A stretch of DNA of 39,901 nt from Micromonospora parastrephiae (lineage in GTDB: Bacteria; Actinomycetota; Actinomycetes; Mycobacteriales; Micromonosporaceae): NCBI RefSeq assembly GCF_016802865.1, contig NZ_JAEVHM010000038.1:1-39901 (forward strand), written 5' to 3'. A program made the translations under genes and the position numbers. How positions within the stretch are numbered: the first letter of the stretch is position 1; every line of letters starts with the position of its first letter. This document shows, piece by piece, positions 32,246-39,901 of the stretch. Below the pieces are notes generated by a model. The model was not told the origin of the DNA, ran no database searches, and saw only the letters and a program-made list of their open reading frames with translations.

Positions 32246-34126
32246 TCAGGAGGAGGTGATGGTGACGTTGTCCACAGCCGCCTCGACGAGGCTGGCGCCG
32301 GAGGCGTCCGCCGCCTCGACGAGGATGCGGACGGACTGGCCGGCGTACGGGGTGAGGTTGAGGTTCGCCACAGCCCAGCCTCCGTTGCGGTTGGTGGCCG
32401 CTCCGGCCTGGGTGAGCAGGGCGGTGGTGCCGCCGTTGTGCACCACGCTCACCCGTAGGTAGTCCGCCGACGAGGCGTTGGAACCGTGCGCCAGGTACCA
32501 GGCGAGCGAGAGGGTCAGCGTGCCGGACGACGGCAGGGTCACCGCCGGGGATCGGGCGCTGGTCACGCCGCCGTCCAGGTCGTAGTCACCGGCGGCCGCG
32601 CCGGCCAGCCGGCCGGTGACGAGGTCGTTGGACCCGGCGTACGGGGTGAGCTGCTTGGCGCCGGAGGACGTGGTCGCCTGGGCGGCGCCCCGTTCCCACG
32701 CCCCGAGGGTGGCGGTGTCGGTGCCGGCCGGGTTGATGGTCCAGCCGGTGGCGCTCTCGAAGGTGTCCGACCAGACCGTGGTGCCGCCGCCACCGCCGCC
32801 GCAGTACTGCGCCTGCTTGCCGATGGCCCGGTACGGGCAGTCGGCGTACTCGCTGAGGATCAGCACCGCCTCCCGGTTGCGGGAGGTCTGCGCCGGGATC
32901 ACCTCGTCGGGCGGGTAGAAGCCGCCGCCACCGGACGAGCCCGGGTACATCTCGAAGGTGTACGCCCAGATGTTGTGGGTGGCCCACATCCAGTCGAGGC
33001 TGTCCCCGTCGGTGATGTAGAGGTCGCTGGACTGCTCCGGGGTGTAGCCGTTGGTGGCTGCCATCTGCTGGCCGATGGTGGCGAAGGTGTTGTACTGGTC
33101 GGCGTTCATGCCGGTGGCGGTGTTCGCGGTGGTGTAGCCGTACGGCCAGAGCACCAACTGCGAGTAGGTGTGAAAGTCGATGTTGGCCTTGATCTGCTGG
33201 ACGCCGCCGACCACCCGGCCGTTGACGAAGTTGCGCAGCGCCTGCGTCTCCGGCGCGGAGAACGCCGACGGGCCACGGTAGGTCTCCGACGAGGTGCTGC
33301 CGGAGGAGCCGCCGCAGCAGCCCCAGTTGTAGCCCCAGTTACGGTTCAGGTCGGTGCCGACGTTGGACGAGCCGCTGTTGGGCTGGCGGTTCTTGCGCCA
33401 GGACCGGTAGGACCCGGTGGCGATGTCGTACTCGCTGCCGTCCGGGTTGACCGTCGGCACGATCCAGATCTCCCGGCTGTTGACGATGTTGGTGATCCGG
33501 GAGTCGCCGCCGTAGCTGTCGGTGAAGAGGTTGAGCAGGTAGATCGCCATCTCGACGGTCAGGTGCTCACGGGCGTGCTGTTGGGCGTTGAACAGGATCT
33601 CCGGTTCGCTCTCGTCGGTGCCGACGTTGTCGGAGATCTTCACCGCCATCAGGTCGCGGCCCTCGTACGACGTACCAATGCTGATCTTGCGGGCGATGGC
33701 CGGATGGTCGGCGACGACCTGGTTCACGACGGCGGTCAGCTCCGCGTAGTCGTGGTAGTTGGAGTCGGCCGGCGGGAAGGCCAGCGTGCCGACCTCGCCG
33801 GCCCCGCGCTCGACGTTGGGCGGCGGGGCGAGCGGTTCCAGCCGGAAACCGAGCCTGCCGATCGCGGCGGCCTCACCGGCGGTGGCCGAGATGTGCAGGA
33901 CGCCGTGCTCGGAGTAGTCGATGGCGGCTCCGGTGCGGGCCACCGCGTTGCGGTCGGCGAGGGTCCGGGGTCCGAGCACCCGGTAGCTGGCGGCGGCCGG
34001 CTCGGCGGTGCGGTCCGGTGCCGGTCGGGCGGCGACCGGACCGGCGGCGACGGTGACGATTCCCAGCCCGGTGACGACGGCGAGCACCAGGACGCGGCGG
34101 AGAGGGATGGACGTGCGGAGGGCCAT
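32246..34126 (-). CDS. Secreted zinc carboxypeptidase, M14 family
   Basis: This 626-residue exported metallopeptidase resembles carboxypeptidase T. A signal peptide spans residues 1 to ~33. The pro-region runs to about 115. The zinc and catalytic residues are visible: H184-A-R-E187, H319 (IDFHTYS) and E392 (TFEMYP). NPDG at 227-230 and DLNRNW near 259-264 match substrate-site positions. A Gly-rich linker near 440 leads to a C-terminal jelly-roll-like domain of about 170 residues, probably for binding a polymer or protein. It is divergent from a second secreted peptidase gene. Confidence 0.93.
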   Translation of the reverse strand: MALRTSIPLRRVLVLAVVTGLGIVTVAAGPVAARPAPDRTAEPAAASYRVLGPRTLADRNAVARTGAAIDYSEHGVLHISATAGEAAAIGRLGFRLEPLAPPPNVERGAGEVGTLAFPPADSNYHDYAELTAVVNQVVADHPAIARKISIGTSYEGRDLMAVKISDNVGTDESEPEILFNAQQHAREHLTVEMAIYLLNLFTDSYGGDSRITNIVNSREIWIVPTVNPDGSEYDIATGSYRSWRKNRQPNSGSSNVGTDLNRNWGYNWGCCGGSSGSTSSETYRGPSAFSAPETQALRNFVNGRVVGGVQQIKANIDFHTYSQLVLWPYGYTTANTATGMNADQYNTFATIGQQMAATNGYTPEQSSDLYITDGDSLDWMWATHNIWAYTFEMYPGSSGGGGFYPPDEVIPAQTSRNREAVLILSEYADCPYRAIGKQAQYCGGGGGGTTVWSDTFESATGWTINPAGTDTATLGAWERGAAQATTSSGAKQLTPYAGSNDLVTGRLAGAAAGDYDLDGGVTSARSPAVTLPSSGTLTLSLAWYLAHGSNASSADYLRVSVVHNGGTTALLTQAGAATNRNGGWAVANLNLTPYAGQSVRILVEAADASGASLVEAAVDNVTITSS

Positions 34127-34338
34127 GGACTACCTCCTCGATGGGCGGGAGATCCCGCTCGGTGGAGGACACTTCACCATCTGTCACATGGTCATATCAA
34201 TATTGATCGCTGGCTAATGCATCCCAGGCGGATCATCACGCCGGCAATGATTTTCCACCCGTGAATATCTGGCGAAACTTCCTTCCAGGCGGAACACTGA
34301 CCAGCGACGATGTCCCCTCTCGACACCGCGGAGCACCC
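34127..34338. promoter_or_regulatory. Divergent promoter region of two secreted peptidase genes
   Basis: This 212-bp region is AT-richer than average. It contains a perfect 12-bp palindrome ATCAATATTGAT (34196-34207), a candidate operator that could serve both genes. No confident -10/-35 pair was identified. Confidence 0.4.
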
Positions 34339-35676
34339 ATGGCCAGATCCCGCCTGCACGCGGCCGCCCTCGCCGGCGTAACCGCGCTCACCCTGCTCGC
34401 CACCGCCGCGCCCGCCACCGCGGCCCGCCCGCCCGCCACCGTCCACGACGAGCAGATCACCTTCCAGGACTGGTCCGGGCCCGCCGACTGGCACCGGGGC
34501 AGCCGGGACGGCACCCGCGTCGTGCCCGGCGCCCGGGCGGGCCTCACCCTGGCCCGCCCGGCCGGCACCGTCGAGTACGCCGACCCGCACACCGGCACCA
34601 CCCGGACCTGGGAGTACGGCACCTGGACGTCACCGGTGACCCGGATCGGGTTCGACGCCACCGAGCTGATCGCCTCCTGGAACGCGGAGACCCCCGCCGG
34701 CACCTGGATCCAGGTGGAGATGCAGGGCAGCTACACCAGCGGTGACCAGACCCCGTGGTACGTCATGGGTCGCTGGGCGTCCGGCGACACCGACATCAAG
34801 CGGACCAGCGTCGACGATCAGGGTGACCCCTGGTCGACGATCTGGACCGACACCTTCAGCATCGACGACGCCGCCGCCGGGGTGCTGCTGCGGTCGTACC
34901 AGCTGCGGCTCACCCTCTACCGGGCACCCGGGCAGACCGCCACGCCGGTGGTCCGGATGCTCGGCGCGATGAGCTCCACCGTGCCGGACCGGTTCACCGT
35001 CACGCCCAGCGCCGGGCACATCGCCTGGGGCGTCGAGTTGCCGGTGCCGCGCTACTCGCAGAACGTGCACGCCGGGCACTACCCCGAGTACGACGGCGGC
35101 GGCGAGGCCTGGTGCTCACCCACCTCCACGGAGATGGTCGTCGAGTACTGGGGGCGCAAGCCGTCGGAGGCCGACACCTCCTGGGTGGACCCGACCTACC
35201 CCGACCCGACGGTCAACCACGCCGCGCGGATGACCTACGACTACGCGTACGACGGCGCCGGTAACTGGCCGTTCAACACCGCGTACGCGGCCAGCTTCCC
35301 CGGCCTGGAGGGACGGGTGACCCGGCTGCACTCGCTGGACGAGCTGGAGCGTTTCATCGCCGCCGGCATTCCGGTGGTGACCAGCCAGTCCTTCCTCGCC
35401 AGCGAACTCGACGGGGCGAACTACGGCACCTCCGGGCACCTGTTCGTGGTGGTCGGCTTCACCGCCGACGGTGACGTGATCGTCAACGATCCCGCGTCGT
35501 CCAGCAACGACGTGGTGCGCAACGTCTACAAGCGTGCTCAGTTCGAGCAGATCTGGCTGCGGACCAAGCGCACCAACGCCAGCGGCGGGGTCTCCGGCGG
35601 CTCCGGCGGCGTCGCGTACCTCGTCAAGCCCGTCGAAAAGGCGTGGCCCAAGGTCCCCGGCTCCACCAACTGGTAG
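34339..35676 (+). CDS. Secreted C39-like papain-fold peptidase
   Basis: This 445-residue exported protein has a signal peptide (residues 1-28, ATAAPATAARP cleavage area). A beta-rich N-terminal region follows (about 35-225). The C39-like domain begins near residue 245 (LPVPRYSQNVH). The likely catalytic residues are C259 (EAWCSPTSTEM), H367 (TSGHLFVVVGF) and D384 in IVNDPAS. This domain is more often called peptidase_C39_2. The ATG at 34339 is preferred over an in-frame GTG at 34261 because it gives a clean signal peptide. It ends against a long palindrome. Confidence 0.87.
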   Translation: MARSRLHAAALAGVTALTLLATAAPATAARPPATVHDEQITFQDWSGPADWHRGSRDGTRVVPGARAGLTLARPAGTVEYADPHTGTTRTWEYGTWTSPVTRIGFDATELIASWNAETPAGTWIQVEMQGSYTSGDQTPWYVMGRWASGDTDIKRTSVDDQGDPWSTIWTDTFSIDDAAAGVLLRSYQLRLTLYRAPGQTATPVVRMLGAMSSTVPDRFTVTPSAGHIAWGVELPVPRYSQNVHAGHYPEYDGGGEAWCSPTSTEMVVEYWGRKPSEADTSWVDPTYPDPTVNHAARMTYDYAYDGAGNWPFNTAYAASFPGLEGRVTRLHSLDELERFIAAGIPVVTSQSFLASELDGANYGTSGHLFVVVGFTADGDVIVNDPASSSNDVVRNVYKRAQFEQIWLRTKRTNASGGVSGGSGGVAYLVKPVEKAWPKVPGSTNW

Positions 35677-35686
35677 GCCGAGCGCC

Positions 35687-35747
35687 GTTGATCATGAAGT
35701 TATTGCCCGGCTGATCGGCGTGTCGTGGCAATAACTTCATGATCAAC
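35687..35747. repeat. Perfect 21-bp inverted repeat between convergent genes
   Basis: Two 21-bp arms (35687-35707 and 35727-35747) containing TGATCATGAAGTTATTGC and its complement flank a 19-nt spacer. They are much AT-richer than the surrounding DNA. The right arm contains the stop codon of the DUF4229 gene. It should form a strong hairpin and can terminate both transcripts. It may be one member of a dispersed palindromic family. Confidence 0.75.
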
Positions 35748-36045
35748 GCTGGGAGTCGGGGGCCTGGGGGTTGGGGTCAGGGTTGGGGTTGGGGGTGGGG
35801 TGGTCTTCGCCGGCCAGGGCGGAGCGGAGGCGTTCCTTCTCCGTCCGCCTGCGCTCGGCGGCGTCGGCCATCTCTCCGGCCATCTCGTCCCGCCAGCCCC
35901 GCAGCAGGAAGAAGGAGAGCGCGGCGGAGAACACCAACGCCAGCATCAGCTTCAGGAACACGTTCATGTCGATCAGCCAGAGGGCCGCCAGCACGGCGAC
36001 GAACAGCCCGATCCGACCCAGCGTGTACTTGACCGCCGCGCTCAC
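35743..36045 (-). CDS. DUF4229 family membrane protein
   Basis: This 100-residue protein has two membrane segments (about residues 6-25 and 30-50). A charged helix of Arg/Glu/Ala follows (EMAGEMADAAERRRTEKERL), then a Pro/Asn-rich tail with repeated PNPD/PNPN units. It matches the DUF4229 layout common in actinobacteria. GTG 36043-36045 is chosen because GGAG lies 8 nt upstream. It forms a three-gene unit with the membrane gene at 36123 and mqnE. Function unknown. Confidence 0.8.
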   Translation of the reverse strand: MSAAVKYTLGRIGLFVAVLAALWLIDMNVFLKLMLALVFSAALSFFLLRGWRDEMAGEMADAAERRRTEKERLRSALAGEDHPTPNPNPDPNPQAPDSQR

Positions 36046-36122
36046 CTGCACCACTCCGTTCTCTCCGTCAGCCGCCGCTGCCGGCGGAAGGAAGGGTCGA
36101 GCCGCCCGGCGGGCGGTCGCGG

Positions 36123-36560
36123 TCAGCCGGTCCGGCGGGCCAGCCAGCGGACGCCCGGAAACCAGACCGTCGCGTACGCCACGGTGAACGCCGCCGCCGC
36201 CAACGACCCGGACAGCAACGGCGGCAACCCGACGCCCAATCCGGCGACCAGCAGCCCGACGACCACCCCGACGGCCGCGGCGACAACCGCCGCCGCCACC
36301 CGGGCCGCGCCGAACTCCCAGGCCCGGAAGTCGTCCCAGAACAGCCACGCCGGAAGGATCACCGCCAGCCAACCATTGGTGTGACCGAAGTCGCCAGCGC
36401 CGATCGAGGCGAACGCCCAGTCGAACAACACCAGCGCCAACACGCCGATGACGACGCCGGCCAGGCACACCCCGAGCAGATCGCCCAGGGTACGGACGCG
36501 CCCCTCGGCGTCCCGGCGGGGAAACCCGCCCTGCTGCTCGGAACCGCTCTGCTCGGTCAT
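36123..36560 (-). CDS. Hypothetical membrane protein downstream of mqnE
   Basis: This 145-residue protein has a charged N-terminus with repeated Gln/Gly. Four membrane segments follow (about residues 27-47, 60-75, 83-105 and 112-132). No enzymatic motif is recognised. The ATG at 36558-36560 lies 23 nt downstream of the mqnE stop, implying co-transcription. It may have a role in quinone-membrane biology or only be a frequent neighbour. Confidence 0.72.
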   Translation of the reverse strand: MTEQSGSEQQGGFPRRDAEGRVRTLGDLLGVCLAGVVIGVLALVLFDWAFASIGAGDFGHTNGWLAVILPAWLFWDDFRAWEFGAARVAAAVVAAAVGVVVGLLVAGLGVGLPPLLSGSLAAAAFTVAYATVWFPGVRWLARRTG

Positions 36561-36583
36561 CGACTGCGAGGGTACGTGGTGAC

Positions 36584-37753
36584 TCAGGCCCAGACCTGCT
36601 GCGGCTCGGCGCGGCGCTCGGCCAACGACGGGGCCTTGTCGTACTCCCGGACCACGTTGTAGCGGGTGTCCCGCTCGACGGGCTGGAAGCCGGCGTCCCA
36701 GATCAGGTGCAGCAGGTCGTCACGGTGCATGGTGTTCGGGGTGCCGTACGAGTCGGCGTCATGGGTGATCTTGTATTCGACGACGGAGCCGTCCAGGTCG
36801 TCCACGCCGAAGTTCAGCGAGAGCTGGGCCACCGAGAGCCCGTGCATCACCCAGAAGTTCTTCACGTGCGGCACGTTGTCGAAGAGCAGCCGGGAGACGG
36901 CGAAGGTCTTCAACGACTCGGCCGGCGAGGCCATCGTGGTGCGCGCCTGGATCCGGTTACGGATCTTGCCGTCCGCCGAGTCCACGAAGTCGTGCTGGTA
37001 ACGCAGCGGAATGAAGACCGCGAAGCCACCGGTCTCGTCCTGCAACTCACGCAGCCGCAGCACGTGGTCGACGCGGTGCCGGGGCTCCTCGATGTGGCCG
37101 TACAGCATCGTCGCCGGGGTCTTCATGCCCTTGCTGTGCGCCAGGGCGTGGATGCGCGACCAGTCCTCCCAGTGGCAGGCGTGGTCCACGATGTGCTGAC
37201 GGACCTCCCAGTCGAAGATCTCCGCGCCACCGCCGGTCAGCGACTCCAGGCCGGCGTCCATCAGCTCGTCGAGGATCTCGTCGGCGCTCAGACCGCTGAT
37301 CTTCTCGAACCACTGCACCTCGGTCGCCGTGAAGCACTTGAGCTTGACGTTCGGCAGAGCCGCCTTCAGCTCGCGCAGCACCTTCGGGTAGTACCGCCAG
37401 GGCAGCGTCGGGTGCAGGCCGTTGACGATGTGCAGCTCGGTGAGCTGCTCATCCTCCATCTCCTTCGCCTTGCGGACCGCCTCGTCGATGCGCATCGTGT
37501 ACGCGTCCTTCTCGCCCGGCTTGCGCTGGAACGAGCAGTACGCACAGGACGCCGAACAGACGTTGGTCAGGTTGAGGTGCCGGTTGACGTTGAACATCAC
37601 CCGGTCGCCGTTGAGCTCGGTGCGCTTGTGGTGCGCCAGCCGCCCCAACCAGGTCAGGTCGTCGCTCTCGTAGAGGGCGACCCCGTCCTCCCGGGTCAGC
37701 CGCTCACCGGCGTACACCTTCGCTTCGAGCTCACGCTTGAGTCCGGCGTCCAT
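36584..37753 (-). CDS. mqnE: Aminofutalosine synthase (MqnE)
   Basis: MqnE is a radical SAM enzyme that joins 3-enolpyruvylbenzoate (the MqnA product) with SAM to make aminofutalosine. The cluster motif C66-x3-C70-x2-C73 (NVCSASCAYCSF) is intact. The family blocks HIVNGLHPTLPWRYY and TGGGAEIFDWEVR are clear. The 389-residue length is normal. The ATG at 37751-37753 follows AAGGGA. It heads a unit with two small membrane proteins. With MqnA and MqnC in the same window the pathway is strongly supported. Confidence 0.96.
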   Translation of the reverse strand: MDAGLKRELEAKVYAGERLTREDGVALYESDDLTWLGRLAHHKRTELNGDRVMFNVNRHLNLTNVCSASCAYCSFQRKPGEKDAYTMRIDEAVRKAKEMEDEQLTELHIVNGLHPTLPWRYYPKVLRELKAALPNVKLKCFTATEVQWFEKISGLSADEILDELMDAGLESLTGGGAEIFDWEVRQHIVDHACHWEDWSRIHALAHSKGMKTPATMLYGHIEEPRHRVDHVLRLRELQDETGGFAVFIPLRYQHDFVDSADGKIRNRIQARTTMASPAESLKTFAVSRLLFDNVPHVKNFWVMHGLSVAQLSLNFGVDDLDGSVVEYKITHDADSYGTPNTMHRDDLLHLIWDAGFQPVERDTRYNVVREYDKAPSLAERRAEPQQVWA

Positions 37754-37990
37754 GCCACGTCCCTTCCACCTGCGGTCGGATCGAGCGTACGTCGGGACGC
37801 CGACCGACCCGGCGGCACGGTCGCCGGCAGCGACTCTTTCACCAGACTCTCAGCCTCCCGTAACCCCGCCACGCATCGACATCGGTGCCGGGGTGCGGTA
37901 GTAACAAGGTGGGGCGGAACACACACACTGGTACCGTCCCGACGGTCGCGCCCACCGAGCGCGGCGACGAGCAGTGGGACGGGGAGCGGA

Positions 37991-39556
37991 ATGGTCTACA
38001 GCGGGCGCGGGCGACGGCAGCGACGACGGAGCCCGGTGATCTCGCCGGTCCTGCGTCCGAAGCTCTGGGCCGCCCTGCTCGGCGCGATCGCCGCAGCCGT
38101 GCTGGCCACCCCCGCGTACGCCGAACCCGGCGTACCGACCACCGTGCCGGACACCGGCGCGCGCCCGGCGGTCACCGGCTCGCTGCAACTGCCCGGCGCC
38201 GCACCGGTCGCCGGCGTTCCGGCACCTCCGCTCGTCAACGTCGGCACCGGCCCGCTGGCCGCCCAGATCTCCGCCGGTGAGATCCAGGTCGGCACGCTCG
38301 GCGAGGCATTGCTGCTGAGTCAGCAGAAACGCACCACGGCGCAGGCCCAGCTCGACGCCGCCGGAAAGGCACTGGAGACCGCGCAGGACGCCCTGCTGCG
38401 GGCACAGCAGGCGGCCGACGTGGCCGCCGCGGACGCGGTCAAGGCCGCCGCCGCGCTGCCGCCCGGCGACCTCGCCCAGGACATCCGGGGGCTGAGCCGA
38501 CTCCAGCAGATCACCCGTGGCGAGAAGGTCGAGGGCGGCACCACCGGCGTCGCCGGTGAGCTGTCCCGCGCCCGCGCGGCCGAACAGACCGCCTACCAGG
38601 CGCACTCGGCGGCCAAGGCCCAGCTCGACGCCGCCCAGGCGGAGTTCACCTCCGGCGAGACGGCGCTGCGCACCGCCGAGGCCAGCCTGCTCAAGCTGCG
38701 CCGGGACAACGCCGCGCAGCTGATCGAGATCGAGCGCCAGCAGGAGGCCACCGAGCAGCAGATCGGCGCGGGCTACGTCGCCGGTCAGAACATCAGCGGC
38801 ATGGCCGCGCACCCCCGGGCGCTGGCCGCCGTCCGGTACGCGCTCGCCCAGCTCGGCGACCCGTACAAGTGGTCGGAGGAGGGCCCGGACCAGTTCGACT
38901 GCTCCGGCCTGATGTGGGCGGCGTACCGGTCCCCCGGCGCCGACTACTTCGACCTGCCCCGCGTCTCCCGCGACCAGTACGCGGCCACCCGCAGTCGGAC
39001 GGTGCCGCAGACCGCGCTGCTCCCCGGCGACCTGCTCTTCTTCGCCTCGGGCAGCAGTTGGACCACGATCCACCACGTCGGCATGTACATCGGCAACGGC
39101 AAGATGGTGCAGGCGCCCACCACCGGCGACGTCGTGAAGATCTCGGTCGTCGGCTGGTCCCGGCTGTACGCCGCCACCCGGGTGATCGGCGCGGTGCCGG
39201 CCCCCCCGACCGCGCCGACCGTGCCGGTGCCGCCGACCAACCCGAAGCCGCCGACGTCCACGCCGAAGCCGACGCCCAGCACGACGCCGACCAAGAAGCC
39301 CACGCCGACCCCGACGCCGACCGGATCGGCCACGCCGACCCCCACGCCCACCGGCAGCGCGACGCCGAAGCCGACCGGCAGCGCCACCGCGAGCCCGTCG
39401 TCCACGTCGAGCGGCACACCGACGACCCCGCCGACGACCCCGCCGACGGCGCCGACCAGCGCACCGGCCAGCACGACCGCGCCCGGCACGCCGGAGGCCA
39501 GCCGCAGTGGAACGGCCAGCGACAGCCCGTCCGGCAGCCCGAGCACCGGCAGCTGA
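37991..39556 (+). CDS. Exported NlpC/P60 peptidoglycan endopeptidase
   Basis: This 521-residue protein acts on peptide stems of the cell wall. A twin-Arg-rich basic N-terminus and signal peptide end near residue 44 (TPAYAEPGV). A long coiled-coil follows, about residues 100-260 and rich in Ala/Gln/Glu, as in RipA-type hydrolases. The NlpC/P60 domain runs ~275-395 with C304 (DQFDCSGLMW) and H362 (IHHVGMYIGNG). The tail from ~400 is a Thr/Pro/Ser-rich repeat region with TPTPTPTGSATP-like units. It may span the wall or be glycosylated. The ATG at 37991 follows GGGGAG. Confidence 0.93.
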   Translation: MVYSGRGRRQRRRSPVISPVLRPKLWAALLGAIAAAVLATPAYAEPGVPTTVPDTGARPAVTGSLQLPGAAPVAGVPAPPLVNVGTGPLAAQISAGEIQVGTLGEALLLSQQKRTTAQAQLDAAGKALETAQDALLRAQQAADVAAADAVKAAAALPPGDLAQDIRGLSRLQQITRGEKVEGGTTGVAGELSRARAAEQTAYQAHSAAKAQLDAAQAEFTSGETALRTAEASLLKLRRDNAAQLIEIERQQEATEQQIGAGYVAGQNISGMAAHPRALAAVRYALAQLGDPYKWSEEGPDQFDCSGLMWAAYRSPGADYFDLPRVSRDQYAATRSRTVPQTALLPGDLLFFASGSSWTTIHHVGMYIGNGKMVQAPTTGDVVKISVVGWSRLYAATRVIGAVPAPPTAPTVPVPPTNPKPPTSTPKPTPSTTPTKKPTPTPTPTGSATPTPTPTGSATPKPTGSATASPSSTSSGTPTTPPTTPPTAPTSAPASTTAPGTPEASRSGTASDSPSGSPSTGS

Positions 39557-39670
39557 GGCGCCACGACCCACTCCGGCTGTCCGCTCGCGGCGATCTGTGG
39601 CACCGTGACATCCAGGCACATCCGGTCCGACGTCACGGGTCCGGGTGCGAGCGTGGCACGGAGGGCGGAG

Positions 39671-39901
39671 ATGGCCGAGCAGAAGGATCCGGCGGAGACT
39701 GTCGACCCCGTCGTCGATCGGGCTGATCCGCCGGAGGCAGGCGTCACCGAATCGGCGCCCGGCCCCGACGCCAGCTCGTCCGCCGACGACGGCAGCGCCG
39801 ACGCCGGCGCGGTCAACGCCGACGGCAGCGCCGGCGCCGCCAACGCCGACGGGAACGCCGACGCCGGCGCGGTCCAGGCGGCCGACGCTCCCGCCGCGAG
39901 C
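39671..39901 (+). CDS. Partial ORF with Ala/Asp-rich repeats, open at the right edge
   Basis: The ATG at 39671, preceded by GGGCGGAG, opens a frame that is still open at the window end (77 codons). It encodes an acidic, Ala/Gly/Asp/Ser-rich N-terminus with repeated DAGAV, NADG and SAGAA units. No domain is visible yet. It could be a disordered N-terminal region of a larger protein downstream of the NlpC/P60 gene. Confidence 0.6.
   Translation, partial: MAEQKDPAETVDPVVDRADPPEAGVTESAPGPDASSSADDGSADAGAVNADGSAGAANADGNADAGAVQAADAPAAS

Noticed and set aside
36707..37990. Upstream extension of the NlpC/P60 frame
   Set aside because: The frame is open across mqnE on the opposite strand, but the signal peptide and ribosome site place the start at 37991.
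39200..39556. Tandem DNA repeats in the NlpC/P60 3' end as a CRISPR-like or minisatellite locus
   Set aside because: The repetition follows codons for Thr/Pro/Ser and has no regular unit or spacers; it is a low-complexity protein tail.

Overview
This is a high-GC actinobacterial chromosome segment, most likely from Micromonospora or another Micromonosporaceae member. The GC content is strongly biased with GC-rich third codon positions, GTG starts are frequent, and it carries an actinobacterial nuo operon, futalosine-pathway menaquinone genes, a paaABCDE cluster, a HelD helicase and type VII secretion-type small proteins. No rRNA, tRNA, CRISPR array or complete insertion sequence was seen.

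Layout. 1-4204 (minus): start of the complex I operon, nuoA-nuoB-nuoC-nuoD-nuoE, with nuoE leaving the left edge. 4338-6765 (minus): a geranylgeranyl-reductase-type flavoprotein (probably a menaquinone side-chain reductase), a small unknown gene, and menG/ubiE. 6872-8297: an LPXTG wall protein bracketed by two near-identical hairpins. 8555-9739 (minus): mqnC. 9912-10876 (plus): a two-gene accessory cassette (unknown protein plus DUF3800-like protein) with foreign-looking codon use. 11039-15200 (minus): paaA-B-C-D-E plus a sixth co-translated unknown gene. 15574-17522 (plus): two tandem beta-lactamase-fold exported proteins. 17549-18400 (minus): mqnA. 18554-20675: a TetR regulator divergent from an SDR gene, then a DoxX-like membrane protein. 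20829-22967 (plus): HelD-type helicase. 22972-25249 (minus): a four-gene operon resembling type VII secretion substrates with a YbaB-like protein. 25384-28002 (plus): membrane protein, winged-helix regulator, ABC ATPase and ABC permease. 28097-28861 (plus): double VOC-domain protein. 28966-32100 (minus): btuF-btuC-btuD under a cobalamin riboswitch. 32246-35676: divergent secreted M14 carboxypeptidase and C39-like peptidase. 35743-37753 (minus): mqnE, a membrane protein and a DUF4229 protein. 37991-39556 (plus): NlpC/P60 endopeptidase, then an open reading frame running off the right edge.

How it works together. Complex I, MenG, the isoprenoid reductase and three futalosine genes (mqnA, mqnC, mqnE) all concern menaquinone-linked respiration. 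A second theme is the cell envelope: LPXTG protein, beta-lactamase-fold pair, NlpC/P60, two secreted peptidases and the type VII-like operon. Gene pairs are tightly packed, and 4-bp ATGA/GTGA overlaps are the rule inside operons.

Most notable observations. (1) A ~60-bp intercistronic repeat occurs three times (nuoB/nuoC, nuoC/nuoD, paaC/paaD). Each copy sits between two GTGA overlap signals and can encode a related ~19-residue peptide. (2) nuoC and the reductase gene each carry one single-base frameshift consistent with one lost G in a G run, so sequencing error is a serious possibility. (3) A perfect 21-bp inverted repeat lies between two convergent genes. (4) The LPXTG gene is flanked by covarying hairpins. 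(5) Twin TGCC-N6-GGCA operators lie between the TetR and SDR genes.
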